The notes under the pieces were generated by a model. That model searched no databases. It had not been told where the DNA came from and worked only from the letters and a program-made list of their open reading frames with translations. From an uncultured Mucilaginibacter sp. (lineage in GTDB: Bacteria; Bacteroidota; Bacteroidia; Sphingobacteriales; Sphingobacteriaceae), in the NCBI RefSeq assembly GCF_903893715.1, contig NZ_CAITNG010000152.1:1-43157 (forward strand): 43,157 bases of DNA, written 5' to 3'. The translations under genes and the position numbers were made by a program. Within the stretch, counting starts at the first letter, position 1. Each line of letters starts with the position of its first letter. Below, piece after piece: positions 7,793 to 16,975 of this stretch.

Positions 7793-9307
7793 ATGCCAAA
7801 TAAAACAACCGCCGAACTAATAGAGGACGTTCAATACTACAGCGAAGACCTTGCACCCATACCCGCTGATAAGCGCAGTTGGGGCACATGGAATTACGCC
7901 GCGCTGTGGATCAGCATGAGCCTTTGTATCCCAACCTATATGCTGGCGAGCAGCCTTATTGAAGGTGGCATGAACTGGTGGGAGGCTATCGTTACCATTT
8001 TTATCGGCAATAGTATTGTATTGATACCCATGATATTGAACGGTCGCGCAGGTGCCAAATACGGTATCCCTTTCCCCGTTTTGGCGAGGGCCAGTTTTGG
8101 ATTGAAAGGCGCCAATATCCCGGCCATGCTGAGAGCGGTTATCGCCTGCGGCTGGTTTGGGATACAAACCTGGATAGGGGGCTTTGCTTTATATCAAATG
8201 GTGAGGCTGTGGATACCATCCATCGATTCACTTCCGCAGATATTTCCGGCGTCATGGTCGCTGCAAACCGGGCCGGCGCTCATGTTCCTGCTGTTTTGGT
8301 TGGTGAACATGTATGTGGTGTATTTAGGTGTGGATAGCATAAAAAAATTACTGGTATTTAAAGCTTTCTTTTTACCGGCAGCGGCTTTGGCCCTGTTATT
8401 CTGGGCGATGTCTGCCGGGCACGGTTTGGGGCCGATACTGGCCCAGCCCTCAAAATTTAAATCGACAGGTGAGTTTTGGCTGTACTTTTTTCCATCCTTA
8501 ACGGGGATGGTGGGTTTTTGGGCCACCTTGTCGCTCAATATCCCCGATTTTACCCGCAATGCCAAAAGCCAAAAGGCGCAGGAGTGGGGCCAGGCCATCG
8601 GCCTGCCATCGTCCATGACCTTGTTTTCATTCATTGGCGTGGTCGTTACATCGGCAACGTTCATCATCTACGGTAAAACCATTTGGGACCCGGTTGTACT
8701 GGCCGGAAAGTTCGATAGTAAACTATTGGTGAGCATCGCCATGATAGCCGTAGCGCTATCCACGTTGGCAACCAATATCGCGGCCAACATTGTGAGCCCG
8801 GCAAATGATTTTGCCAACCTGTCGCCAAAGAAGATCAACTTTAAAACAGGTGGCTACATCACCGGTATCATCGGCATCTGTATCTTTCCATGGAAATTGA
8901 TTGCCGACCCTTCGGGCTATATTTTTACCTGGCTGGTAGGCTACTCGGGTCTGCTCGGACCTATAGGAGGTATCATGATTGCCGACTACTATTTCATCCG
9001 CAAGCAAAAACTACACATCAAAGAGCTGTACAGTTTTGGCGGTAGATACACTTTTGGCAGCGGGTTTAACAAGCTGGCTATTATTGCTTTAATATTAGGT
9101 ATCTTACCTAATGCTCCGGGCTTTTTTACCATCATCGGCGTATTGCCGAAGGATGCCGTTTGGCCCTGGGTAGTGTATATTTATAATTATGCTTGGTTCG
9201 CGGGGTTCTTTATTTCGGGCTTGACTTATCTCATCATGATGGGCAAATCCGGTGAAACAGCCGAAGCCGGTTTACAGGAAGGAGGGTTGAATGTCAGTAT
9301 TAATTAA
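7793..9307 (+). CDS. NCS1-family nucleobase:cation symporter
   Basis: A 504-residue integral membrane protein with about twelve hydrophobic segments and NCS1 hallmarks: an N-terminal RSWGTWNYAALWISMS stretch, GIPFPVLARASFG, ACGWFGIQTWIGG and the SLNIPDFTR motif. NCS1 carriers import uracil, cytosine, allantoin or hydantoins with Na+ or H+. Next to dihydropyrimidinase and PreTA, uracil/thymine or dihydropyrimidine uptake across the inner membrane is the likely role. ATG 7793 is chosen; TTG at 7778 would overlap the aminotransferase stop and adds only five residues. The 3' end overlaps the next gene by 17 bases. Confidence 0.9.
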   Translation: MPNKTTAELIEDVQYYSEDLAPIPADKRSWGTWNYAALWISMSLCIPTYMLASSLIEGGMNWWEAIVTIFIGNSIVLIPMILNGRAGAKYGIPFPVLARASFGLKGANIPAMLRAVIACGWFGIQTWIGGFALYQMVRLWIPSIDSLPQIFPASWSLQTGPALMFLLFWLVNMYVVYLGVDSIKKLLVFKAFFLPAAALALLFWAMSAGHGLGPILAQPSKFKSTGEFWLYFFPSLTGMVGFWATLSLNIPDFTRNAKSQKAQEWGQAIGLPSSMTLFSFIGVVVTSATFIIYGKTIWDPVVLAGKFDSKLLVSIAMIAVALSTLATNIAANIVSPANDFANLSPKKINFKTGGYITGIIGICIFPWKLIADPSGYIFTWLVGYSGLLGPIGGIMIADYYFIRKQKLHIKELYSFGGRYTFGSGFNKLAIIALILGILPNAPGFFTIIGVLPKDAVWPWVVYIYNYAWFAGFFISGLTYLIMMGKSGETAEAGLQEGGLNVSIN

Positions 9308-10673
9308 GAACGGCAGGGTGGTAACCGCCGATAGCGATGCCATTGCCGATATCTTTATCGAAGGCGAAACCATTTCGGCCATCGGTAAAAACTTGAATGT
9401 AAAAGCCGATAAAGAAATTGATGCCAAAGGCATGTTGGTCTTTCCCGGTGGAATAGACCCGCACGTGCATTTGGAGATGCCTTTTATGGGGACTTTCTCG
9501 AGCGATACCTATGAAACGGGTACCCGGGCGGCATTATATGGCGGTACCACTACCGTTATCGACTTTGTTTTGCAAACCCAGGGGCATAGTTTAAAAGAAG
9601 CTTTAACCGATTGGCAATCGCGCGCTACGGGCAATGCCGTGGGCGATTACAGCTTCCACATGGCAGTTACCGATTTTAACAACGATACAAAAGCCGAGAT
9701 CAAACAAATGGTCGAAGATGAGGGGATAACCTCGTTCAAAACATTTATGGCTTATAAGGGCGCATTGATGGTCGACGACCGCCAGATGGTCGGCCTGATG
9801 CAGGAAGTGAAAAAACAGGGCGGTATGGTTACGGCGCATGCCACCAATGGCGATATGATAGACTTTTTGGTAGCCAAGCACCGCAGCGAAGGCAAAATGG
9901 CGCCGCTTTACCACTATCTATCGCAACCCGAAGTTACCGAGGCCGAGGCTTCCAACCGTTTCGCGCAAATGGCGCAGTATACAGGATGTCCGGCGTATAT
10001 TGTTCACTTAACGTGTGAGGGTGCTTTAAACGCCGTGCGCGATGCGGGCAAACGCAATTATCGGGTGCTGGCCGAAACCTGTATACAATATCTCCTATTG
10101 GATGCCTCGCTGTACGAAAAGGATTTTGAAGGCGCTAAATGGGTGATGAGCCCGCCGTTACGCCAAAAAAAGGACCAAACCTCGCTTTGGGGCGGCATAA
10201 ACCAGGGCACGCTACAGGTGGTGGCTACCGACCATTGCCCCTTTATGTGGGAGCAGAAGCTGATGGGTAAGGATGATTTCAGTAAGATACCAAACGGGCA
10301 CCCTGCTATTGAAAACCGCATCGAACTGCTGTATTCGGAAGGGGTGGCGAAAGGGAAGATCAGCCTGAACAAGTTTGTGGAGGTTGCCAGTACCAATGCC
10401 GCCAAAATATTCGGCATGTTTCCCCGTAAGGGCACCATCATGGTGGGCAGCGATGCCGATATCGTGATATTCGACCCCAAAGCTAAACATCAACTAAGCG
10501 CCAAAACGCACCACATGAACGTGGATTACTCAGGCTACGAAGGCTGGGAGGTTGAAGGTAAAGTAAAAACAGTGCTGCTGCGCGGTAAAACAGTGATAGA
10601 TAACGGGGAATGTAAGGTGGGCAAAGGTAACGGGCAGTTCATTAAGAGGAATAAAGTATCGAACATAATATAA
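9291..10673 (+). CDS. hydA: Dihydropyrimidinase (D-hydantoinase)
   Basis: A 460-residue cyclic amidohydrolase that opens dihydrouracil or dihydrothymine to the N-carbamoyl beta-amino acid. The binuclear metal site is intact and at the spacing of characterised hydantoinases: His58 and His60 (DPHVH), carboxylated Lys150 (SFKTFMAYK), His183 (TAHATNGD), His239 (YIVHLTCEG) and Asp314 (ATDHCPF). A strong Shine-Dalgarno-like GGAGGG precedes the ATG inside the end of the transporter gene, an unusual feature for this phylum that points to translational coupling. This is step two of the reductive pyrimidine pathway, with PreTA before it and beta-ureidopropionase after it. The protein is presumably cytoplasmic. 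Confidence 0.93.
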   Translation: MSVLIKNGRVVTADSDAIADIFIEGETISAIGKNLNVKADKEIDAKGMLVFPGGIDPHVHLEMPFMGTFSSDTYETGTRAALYGGTTTVIDFVLQTQGHSLKEALTDWQSRATGNAVGDYSFHMAVTDFNNDTKAEIKQMVEDEGITSFKTFMAYKGALMVDDRQMVGLMQEVKKQGGMVTAHATNGDMIDFLVAKHRSEGKMAPLYHYLSQPEVTEAEASNRFAQMAQYTGCPAYIVHLTCEGALNAVRDAGKRNYRVLAETCIQYLLLDASLYEKDFEGAKWVMSPPLRQKKDQTSLWGGINQGTLQVVATDHCPFMWEQKLMGKDDFSKIPNGHPAIENRIELLYSEGVAKGKISLNKFVEVASTNAAKIFGMFPRKGTIMVGSDADIVIFDPKAKHQLSAKTHHMNVDYSGYEGWEVEGKVKTVLLRGKTVIDNGECKVGKGNGQFIKRNKVSNII

Positions 10674-10699
10674 GACATAAAAAACTACAAATCAATAAG

Positions 10700-11566
10700 A
10701 TGCCAAGAATAATCAAATCTGGTTTAATACAGATGAGCCTTCCAAAAACGGAAGGCGAAGGAACGATCAAGGAAATTATGGACGCCATGATACAGAAGCA
10801 TATCCCGTATATCGAAAAAGCGGGCGAGCAGGGCGTACAGATACTTTGTTTGCAGGAAATTTTCAGTACGCCGTACTTTTGTCCGGGTCAGGATGCCAAA
10901 TGGTATGCCTCGGCCGAGTCTGTACCCGGCCCCACAACCGACCTGATGGCCACCTATGCCAAAAAATACAACATGGTCATCATCGTACCCATTTACGAAA
11001 GGGAACAGGCGGGCGTGTTGTACAATACCGCGGCAGTGATTGATGCTGATGGTACTTATTTGGGCAAATACCGAAAAAGCCATATCCCGCATACCAATGG
11101 CTTTTGGGAAAAGTTCTTTTTTAGGCCCGGTAACCTCGGTTACCCGGTTTTCCAAACCAAATACGCCAAAGTAGGCGTTTATATTTGTTACGACAGGCAT
11201 TTCCCTGAAGGAGCGCGTTGCTTAGGGTTAAACGGTGCCGAAATCGTGTACAACCCATCGGCTACGGTAGCCGGCCTTTCGCAATACCTGTGGAAACTGG
11301 AGCAACCGGCCCACGCGGCGGCCAATGGCTATTTTATGGGTTGCATTAACCGTGTAGGCGAAGAAAAACCGTGGAGTATCGGTAAATTTTATGGCTCATC
11401 GTATTTTGTGGACCCACGAGGGCAGATATTCGCGCAGGCATCGGAAGATAAGGATGAGTTGCTGGTATCGGAGTTCGATCTGGATGTGATAGACGAGGTG
11501 AGGAGTACCTGGCAATTCTTCCGCGACCGTAGGCCGGAGACTTACGGCAAGATAACAGAATTATAG
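10700..11566 (+). CDS. Beta-ureidopropionase (N-carbamoyl-beta-alanine amidohydrolase), nitrilase family
   Basis: A 288-residue nitrilase-superfamily enzyme with the full Glu-Lys-Cys triad: Glu53 (CLQEIFSTPYF), Lys126 (YRKSHIP) and Cys163 (YICYDRHFPE). It is expected to hydrolyse N-carbamoyl-beta-alanine to beta-alanine, ammonia and CO2, which is step three of reductive pyrimidine degradation. The close relative N-carbamoylputrescine amidase shares these motifs, but the position directly after dihydropyrimidinase and before PreT/PreA favours the pyrimidine role. It starts 26 bases after the dihydropyrimidinase stop. The downstream gap is occupied by GAATCAAGA repeats and a composite palindromic repeat. 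Confidence 0.9.
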   Translation: MPRIIKSGLIQMSLPKTEGEGTIKEIMDAMIQKHIPYIEKAGEQGVQILCLQEIFSTPYFCPGQDAKWYASAESVPGPTTDLMATYAKKYNMVIIVPIYEREQAGVLYNTAAVIDADGTYLGKYRKSHIPHTNGFWEKFFFRPGNLGYPVFQTKYAKVGVYICYDRHFPEGARCLGLNGAEIVYNPSATVAGLSQYLWKLEQPAHAAANGYFMGCINRVGEEKPWSIGKFYGSSYFVDPRGQIFAQASEDKDELLVSEFDLDVIDEVRSTWQFFRDRRPETYGKITEL

Positions 11567-11667
11567 AATCAAGAGTCAAGAATCAGGAATCAAGATAAAA
11601 AGGGAACTGCGCGACAGGCATTTGCATCCCGATAGTTATCGGGACACATATTCTCATTTGCACATTT
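11560..11667 (+). repeat. GAATCAAGA tract followed by composite palindromic repeat, copy 1
   Basis: From 11560 to about 11596 the sequence is built from GAATCAAGA/GAGTCAAGA/GAATCAGG units that begin across the stop codon of the preceding gene. From 11621 to 11667 lies a composite repeat: TTTGCA, the near-palindrome TCCCGATAGTTATCGGGA (11627-11644), then CACATATTCTCATTTGCACA. Closely similar composites occur at 27642-27690 (inverted) and 31044-31091. Confidence 0.75.
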
Positions 11668-11673
11668 AAAAAT

Positions 11674-13014
11674 ATGTCGATTAGTAATTTCAAGCTGACA
11701 ACCGAAGAATACGAGGCCAACTTTGCCGATATACACCCGCCGTTTGAAAACCTGACGGCGGCACTGGTGGAGGCTAACCGTTGCATTTTTTGCTACGATG
11801 CGCCTTGCATGAAATCGTGCCCGACGAGTATCGATGTGCCCAAATTCATCAAACAGATAGCTACAGAAAATATTAAGGGTTCGGCACATACCATCTTCAC
11901 ATCCAATATTATGGGTGGGGGTTGCTCAAAGGTTTGTCCGGTTGAAAAGCTGTGCGAAGGCGCCTGCGTGTACAACCTGATGGAGGAAGAGCCGATACAA
12001 ATAGCCCGCCTGCAACGTTATTCTACAGAGATTGCCATCAAAGAAAAATGGCCGCTATTTACACGCAAACCGTCCACGGGCAAAAAGGTAGCGGTTATCG
12101 GTGCCGGTCCGGCGGGTCTGTCATGCGCGCATGTATTGTCCCGCGAAGGCATTGATGTCACCATTTACGAAAAGGAAGCAAAAGGCGGTGGCTTAATGAC
12201 TTATGGCATCGCCGCTTATAAAGTTACCCCTGAGTTTTGCGAGGATGAAGTGAACTATATCCTTTCTTTAGGCGGTATCGACATCAAGTACAACCAGGAA
12301 GTGGGTAAAAATTTGTCGCTGAGTGAATTAAAAGCGCAATATGACGCGGTTTATTTAAGTATCGGTGTGGGCCTGGCGCGGCAATTAGCCATCCCCGGCG
12401 AGGACCTGGAAGGCGTAGTAGATGCCATCAGTTTTATCCATGATATCCGCTGCAAAGGATATGACCAGGTTAAGGTTGGCGATAAAGTAGCCGTAATCGG
12501 TATGGGTATGACGGCCATTGATGCCGCCACACAAGCCAAACGTTTAGGTGCCAAAGAAGTAACCATGTTGTACCGCCGTACACAGGAGGAAATGCCTTGC
12601 ACCCAGGTTGAATTAGATATAGCCAAGTTAGATGGCTGCCGGATAGTTTGGCTGGCCGCGCCGAAAGAGGTTTTAGGAGAAGATGGTCACGTAAAGCAAA
12701 TTGTTTGCAGCAGCATGGTTTTGGGCGAACCCGATGCCAGCGGCCGCCGCTCGCCGGTGGATACCGGGGAAACATTTACCCTCGATGTGGATATGGTGAT
12801 CAAAGCGGCCGGGCAAATGCCTTTTGAAGCTTTGGTAGCCGATAACCAATTGGCTAACAAGTATGGTAAAATAGTTACCGATAGCAACGGTGTAACCAAT
12901 ATTAATGGCATTTTCGCTGGTGGTGATTGCGTTAATGGCGGCAAAGAGGTAGTAGATGCCGTTCAAGCAGGGAAAGATGGGGCGCGAGGAATACTAACGT
13001 ATTTGGGTTCATAG
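11674..13014 (+). CDS. preT: Dihydropyrimidine dehydrogenase subunit PreT (NAD/FAD-binding)
   Basis: A 446-residue flavoprotein resembling the N-terminal half of mammalian dihydropyrimidine dehydrogenase. The N-terminal iron-sulfur region has Cys37, Cys40, Cys45 and Cys49, then Cys84, Cys88, Cys94 and Cys98 (GGGCSKVCPVEKLCEGACVY). It is followed by an FAD-binding GAGPAG at 143-148 and a second nucleotide-binding fold near 271-285 (KVAVIGMGMTAIDAAT). The final FAGGDCVNGG motif is typical of this oxidoreductase class. It takes electrons from NAD(P)H and passes them to PreA for reduction of uracil or thymine. Glutamate synthase small subunits look similar, but the adjoining preA settles the call. 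Confidence 0.93.
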   Translation: MSISNFKLTTEEYEANFADIHPPFENLTAALVEANRCIFCYDAPCMKSCPTSIDVPKFIKQIATENIKGSAHTIFTSNIMGGGCSKVCPVEKLCEGACVYNLMEEEPIQIARLQRYSTEIAIKEKWPLFTRKPSTGKKVAVIGAGPAGLSCAHVLSREGIDVTIYEKEAKGGGLMTYGIAAYKVTPEFCEDEVNYILSLGGIDIKYNQEVGKNLSLSELKAQYDAVYLSIGVGLARQLAIPGEDLEGVVDAISFIHDIRCKGYDQVKVGDKVAVIGMGMTAIDAATQAKRLGAKEVTMLYRRTQEEMPCTQVELDIAKLDGCRIVWLAAPKEVLGEDGHVKQIVCSSMVLGEPDASGRRSPVDTGETFTLDVDMVIKAAGQMPFEALVADNQLANKYGKIVTDSNGVTNINGIFAGGDCVNGGKEVVDAVQAGKDGARGILTYLGS

Positions 13015-13130
13015 ATCATGGTTCATAGTAAGAGAGCAATAGGAAATTAAAATTATAGTGAAGATAAATGTTGACTGGGCGGTTTTACCATGAACTATGA
13101 ACCATCAACCATGAACCCTTCACCACCAAG
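13015..13130 (+). repeat. ATGAACTATGAACCATCAACC repeat tract between preT and preA
   Basis: The 126-base gap holds ATCATGGTTCATAGT at the left and ACCATGAACTATGAACCATC followed by AACCATGAACCC at the right. The two sides are inverted relative to each other, so the spacer could form a hairpin between the two subunit genes. The unit resembles the tract at 6279-6443. Confidence 0.65.
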
Positions 13131-13140
13131 CAATTAAAAA

Positions 13141-14409
13141 ATGGCCGACATATCATCAGATTTTTTAGGTATCAAATCGCCTAACCCGTTTTGGCTGGCC
13201 AGCGCGCCGCCAACGGATAAAAAATTGAACGTTTTGCGTGCCTTTGAGGCAGGCTGGGGTGGTGTGGTATGGAAAACATTGGGTACTCAGGTGAAAAATG
13301 TATCCTCGCGCTATTCGGCGGTCGATTACCATGGCAGCCGGGTAATGGGCTTTAACAATATCGAGTTGATATCTGACAGGCCGCTGTATATCAACCTTCG
13401 CGAAATAAAAGAAGTTTTAAGGGAATTTCCCGACAGGGCCATGGTGGTATCGCTGATGGCGGATAATACCAAGGAAAGCTGGCACGAACTGATAAAACAG
13501 GTAGAAGATACCGGCGCGCATGGCCTGGAGCTTAACTTTGGCTGCCCGCACGGTATGACAGAACGCGGCATGGGCGCAGCCGTTGGTCAGGACCCTGAAA
13601 TTGCCCGCATGGTAGTGGAATGGGTAATGGAAGCGGCTACTATCCCCGTTATCACCAAATTGACCCCCAACGTACATTCGGTAGTGCCAACGGGTTTAGC
13701 TTCGGTACAGGCGGGTACAAACGCCTTGTCGCTGATCAATACCATACAGTCGGTAACGGGTATCGACCTGGATACTTTTGTGCCTAACCCTAATGTAGCC
13801 GGTAAAACGGCTTTTGGCGGATATTGCGGACCTGCGGTTAAGCCTATTGCTTTGAAAATGCTGGCTACCATCAGCCAGAACTCTACGACGAGTAAAGTTC
13901 CTGTATCAGGCATTGGTGGCATCAGCACCTGGAAGGACGCTGTTGAGTTTATGTTGCTGGGCGCATCTAACGTACAGGTTTGTACCGCGGTAATGAAACA
14001 CGGTTTCCGCATCATTGAAGACCTTTGCGAAGGCTTGAGCTATTGGATGGATGACAAAGGCTTCAAAAAACTCGATGACTTCATCGGGAAATCGGTACCA
14101 ACCTTAACCAATTGGGAAGACTTGGACATTAACTACCACATTGTAGCCAATATCGACCAGGATAAATGTGTGCATTGCGGCTTATGCTATATCGCCTGCG
14201 AAGATACCTCGCACCAATCCATTAATCTTGATTATGGCAAACCCTACAATAAATACACTATAAAAGAGGAAGAATGTGTAGGCTGTAACCTGTGCCAACT
14301 GGTTTGCCCTGTTGATTGCTGTATCACCATGGTGGAGCACCGCAAAGGCCCGGAGTATTTAAACTGGAAGGACTTTCAGCGCCTGGGATTACCTTTAAAC
14401 GACCATTAA
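13141..14409 (+). CDS. preA: Dihydropyrimidine dehydrogenase subunit PreA (FMN, two 4Fe-4S)
   Basis: A 422-residue protein: a dihydroorotate-dehydrogenase-like FMN barrel (about 1-320) plus a C-terminal two-cluster ferredoxin domain (CVHCGLCYIAC and CVGCNLCQLVCPVDC, about 340-405). The active-site stretch ELNFGCPHGMTERGMGAA keeps Asn132 and Cys135, which align with pig Asn668 and the catalytic Cys671; the serine between them in the pig enzyme (NLSCPHG) is Gly here. Together with PreT it reduces uracil or thymine to the 5,6-dihydro form, the first step of the pathway. It is the last gene of the block. Its stop codon interlocks with that of the convergent small gene (shared TTAA, 14406-14409). 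Confidence 0.94.
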   Translation: MADISSDFLGIKSPNPFWLASAPPTDKKLNVLRAFEAGWGGVVWKTLGTQVKNVSSRYSAVDYHGSRVMGFNNIELISDRPLYINLREIKEVLREFPDRAMVVSLMADNTKESWHELIKQVEDTGAHGLELNFGCPHGMTERGMGAAVGQDPEIARMVVEWVMEAATIPVITKLTPNVHSVVPTGLASVQAGTNALSLINTIQSVTGIDLDTFVPNPNVAGKTAFGGYCGPAVKPIALKMLATISQNSTTSKVPVSGIGGISTWKDAVEFMLLGASNVQVCTAVMKHGFRIIEDLCEGLSYWMDDKGFKKLDDFIGKSVPTLTNWEDLDINYHIVANIDQDKCVHCGLCYIACEDTSHQSINLDYGKPYNKYTIKEEECVGCNLCQLVCPVDCCITMVEHRKGPEYLNWKDFQRLGLPLNDH

Positions 14410-14645
14410 TCGTTATCCAATAGATTCGCGTTTTTTAACTGGGTCATCAGGCCATCCCAATCCTGTTCAAATTGGGTAGGGTCGCGGTCGTATTTATCCA
14501 GTATCGCCTGTACAATTTCTTCGGGAGCTTTTCCGTCCCTGATGTCGTTTAACAATTGGTCCGAAATCGGTTTTGGTTCGTTGTTATTCGCGGAATTTTC
14601 GCCTTCAATAGCCATATAAGGTTTAGTTTGGATGTTTGACGTCAT
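14406..14645 (-). CDS. Small hypothetical protein
   Basis: A 79-residue soluble, acidic protein that I do not recognise. It has no signal peptide, membrane segment or Cys motif. The middle (ISDQLLNDIRDGKAPEEIVQAILDKYDRD) and the end (FEQDWDGLMTQLKNANLL) look helical, so a small helical bundle or a peptide-binding accessory protein is possible. It converges on preA with a 4-base overlap of stop codons. Its start is 35 bases downstream of the AMP nucleosidase stop on the same strand, so it may be the second gene of that unit. Confidence 0.6.
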   Translation of the reverse strand: MTSNIQTKPYMAIEGENSANNNEPKPISDQLLNDIRDGKAPEEIVQAILDKYDRDPTQFEQDWDGLMTQLKNANLLDND

Positions 14646-14680
14646 CTAAAACAAAAACCTGCGCTAAATAAATATTTTTT

Positions 14681-15544
14681 TTAAAATTTAAGGTGTTTTA
14701 CGGTTAAGCCGTTGTTTATCAATTGCTTTAACGATTCAATACCGACGTGTAAATGCGTTTCCACATATTTTTCGGTAACCTTCGAGTCGCTTTCTGCGGT
14801 TTTAACGCCTTCGGGTATCATGGGTTGGTCAGATACCAGGAGCAATGCGCCTGTAGGTATCTTGTTAGCAAAACCGGTGGTAAAGATGGTGGCAGTTTCC
14901 ATATCGATGGCCATGGCACGCAATGTTTTCAAGTATTTTTTAAATTCTTTATCATGTTCCCAAACGCGTCGATTGGTGGTGTAGCAGGTACCTGTCCAAT
15001 AGTCGCGACCATAATCGCGTATGGTGGTCGATATGGCCTTCTGTAAGGCAAAAGAAGGCAAGGCTGGTACTTCGGCTGGCATATAATCGTTCGATGTACC
15101 TTCGCCCCGTATGGCAGCTATGGGTAGTATCAGGTCGCCAACATTATTCTTTTTCTTTAACCCCCCACATTTGCCTAAAAATACAACTGCCTTAGGGTGT
15201 ATGGCCGTGAGTAGATCCATCACCGTAGCAGCTAATGCGCTGCCCATACCGAAATTGATAATGGTGATGCCATTTGCCGAAACGCTTTGCATGGGCTTAT
15301 CCAGACCCATAATAGGCGCGTTATCGTTCCACTCCGAAAACATTTGCAGGTATTTGGAGAAATTAGTAAGAATGATGTAGTCAGAAAAATCTTCGAGCGG
15401 CCTGCCTGTATAACGTGGTAACCAGTTGGCCACAATGGCTTCTTTTGTTTTTAAGCCCGAGCGGATGGGTGAATGTACTTCTCTTGGTTTTTTATCGGTG
15501 GGAGTAGTATGGATGTCTTTGTTTACGTCTTTTTCTTCGTTCAT
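14681..15544 (-). CDS. amn: AMP nucleosidase
   Basis: A 287-residue nucleoside phosphorylase-fold protein: NFGMGSALAATVMDLL, VFLGKCGGLKKKNNVGDLILP and AIDMETATIFTTGFAN (the Met-Glu ribose-binding motif) are visible. These fit AMP nucleosidase, which splits AMP into adenine and ribose-5-phosphate in purine turnover. E. coli Amn is about 480 residues with an extra N-terminal domain; this short form matches the catalytic half, with a charged N-terminal extension of about 30 residues. It is not in the direction of the pyrimidine block, and only proximity links it to nucleotide catabolism. Another PNP-family substrate cannot be excluded. Confidence 0.82.
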   Translation of the reverse strand: MNEEKDVNKDIHTTPTDKKPREVHSPIRSGLKTKEAIVANWLPRYTGRPLEDFSDYIILTNFSKYLQMFSEWNDNAPIMGLDKPMQSVSANGITIINFGMGSALAATVMDLLTAIHPKAVVFLGKCGGLKKKNNVGDLILPIAAIRGEGTSNDYMPAEVPALPSFALQKAISTTIRDYGRDYWTGTCYTTNRRVWEHDKEFKKYLKTLRAMAIDMETATIFTTGFANKIPTGALLLVSDQPMIPEGVKTAESDSKVTEKYVETHLHVGIESLKQLINNGLTVKHLKF

Positions 15545-15601
15545 GATATTTAGGTTATAGGTTACCCCGCTTTATGCTAAGTAACGAAATTATATAGATA
15601 C

Positions 15602-15630
15602 AAAAAAGCTCCGATAAATACCGGAGCTCC
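15602..15630 (-). terminator. Intrinsic terminator after clpX
   Basis: On the minus strand AGCTCCG-gtatttat-CGGAGCT is followed by TTTTTTG, 28 bases after the clpX stop. The stem arms are 15607-15613 and 15622-15628. Confidence 0.88.
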
Positions 15631-15655
15631 TTTTAATTATTTGTACGGTATTTTG

Positions 15656-16897
15656 TTAAGCCACCTTTAGTTTTTTCAAATCCGATTTATCAAACTTCTC
15701 TAAAGCGTAATCTATTGTAACCGTAAGGCTCTTTACATCTTTTTTAGATGGGAACTCGAACATAGCATCAATCATAATGGCTTCGCATATCGAGCGGAGA
15801 CCACGTGCCCCTAATTTAAATTCCATCGCTTTGTCAACAATAAACTCCAATGTTTCCGGCTCGAAAGTTAACTTGATGCCTTCGTATTCAAACAGTTTGG
15901 TGTATTGCTTTAACAGCGAGTTTTTAGGCTCGGTCAATATATTCCTTAACGCACCCCTGTCGAGCGGGTTCAGGTAGGTGAGTACCGGTAAACGGCCAAT
16001 CAACTCGGGTATCAAGCCAAAGGCCTTTAAATCCTGAGGGGTAATGTATTTGTACAGGTTTTTCAGGTCAACGTCGTGGTCTTCGTTTTTAAACTTATAA
16101 CCAACGGTTTGGGTGCGCAGGCGATTAGCTATCTTTTTCTCGATACCATCAAATGCGCCGCCACAGATGAACAGGATATTGCTGGTATTCACCGTAATCA
16201 TTTTCTGGTCGGGGTGTTTACGACCGCCTTGCGGTGGTACGTTCACCATGGTGCCTTCCAATATTTTTAATAAAGCCTGTTGTACGCCTTCGCCCGATAC
16301 ATCACGGGTGATGGATGGATTATCGCTTTTGCGGGCAATTTTATCTACTTCGTCGATATAAACAATACCACGTTCGGCGGTAGCTACATCATAATCAGCA
16401 GCTTGCAGCAGCCGGGTTAAAATGCTTTCCACATCTTCGCCTACATACCCGGCTTCGGTTAATACGGTAGCATCACAAATGCAAAAGGGAACGTTCAATA
16501 TTTTGGCGATGGTTTTGGCCAGCAAGGTTTTGCCTGTGCCGGTTTCGCCAACCATAATGATATTCGATTTTTCGATTTCAACTTCGTCTTTCTCGATTTT
16601 TTGGTTCAGACGTTTGTAGTGGTTGTAAACAGCTACCGAAAGTACCTTTTTGGCATCGTCCTGACCGATAACATACTGATCGAGGTGGGTTTTTATTTCG
16701 AGTGGTTTTAATATAGAGCCCGCCTGGCCCGGGCTTTTTACCTTGCGCACCTTCAGTTCTTCTGCCAATATTTCGTTGGCCTGGTTAACACATTTATCAC
16801 AAATGTGAGCGTCCAAACCGGCTATCAGCATCAACGAGTCTTGCTTACCGGCACCACAAAATGAACACTTTATGTCTTTACTGTTTTTAGTCATCAC
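15656..16897 (-). CDS. clpX: ATP-dependent Clp protease ATP-binding subunit ClpX
   Basis: A 413-residue AAA+ unfoldase. The N-terminal zinc-binding domain has Cys11, Cys14, Cys33 and Cys36 (CSFCGAG...CDKC). The Walker A motif GETGTGKT is at 117-124, Walker B is in [12 protein letters not shown], and [13 protein letters not shown] is the sensor-2 region near the end. ClpX hexamers recognise, unfold and thread substrates into ClpP. Length is normal. ATG 16894 (second Met) is an equally possible start. It follows clpP on the same strand across 139 bases that contain an 11-bp hairpin, so it may be expressed partly separately. Confidence 0.97.
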   Translation of the reverse strand: MMTKNSKDIKCSFCGAGKQDSLMLIAGLDAHICDKCVNQANEILAEELKVRKVKSPGQAGSILKPLEIKTHLDQYVIGQDDAKKVLSVAVYNHYKRLNQKIEKDEVEIEKSNIIMVGETGTGKTLLAKTIAKILNVPFCICDATVLTEAGYVGEDVESILTRLLQAADYDVATAERGIVYIDEVDKIARKSDNPSITRDVSGEGVQQALLKILEGTMVNVPPQGGRKHPDQKMITVNTSNILFICGGAFDGIEKKIANRLRTQTVGYKFKNEDHDVDLKNLYKYITPQDLKAFGLIPELIGRLPVLTYLNPLDRGALRNILTEPKNSLLKQYTKLFEYEGIKLTFEPETLEFIVDKAMEFKLGARGLRSICEAIMIDAMFEFPSKKDVKSLTVTIDYALEKFDKSDLKKLKVA

Positions 16898-16975
16898 AAT
16901 GGCTTTGTATCAAAAATACAAAAAATAATTCAAAAGGTAGTAATCTATGATTAATCAACAATTAACCATAATACG

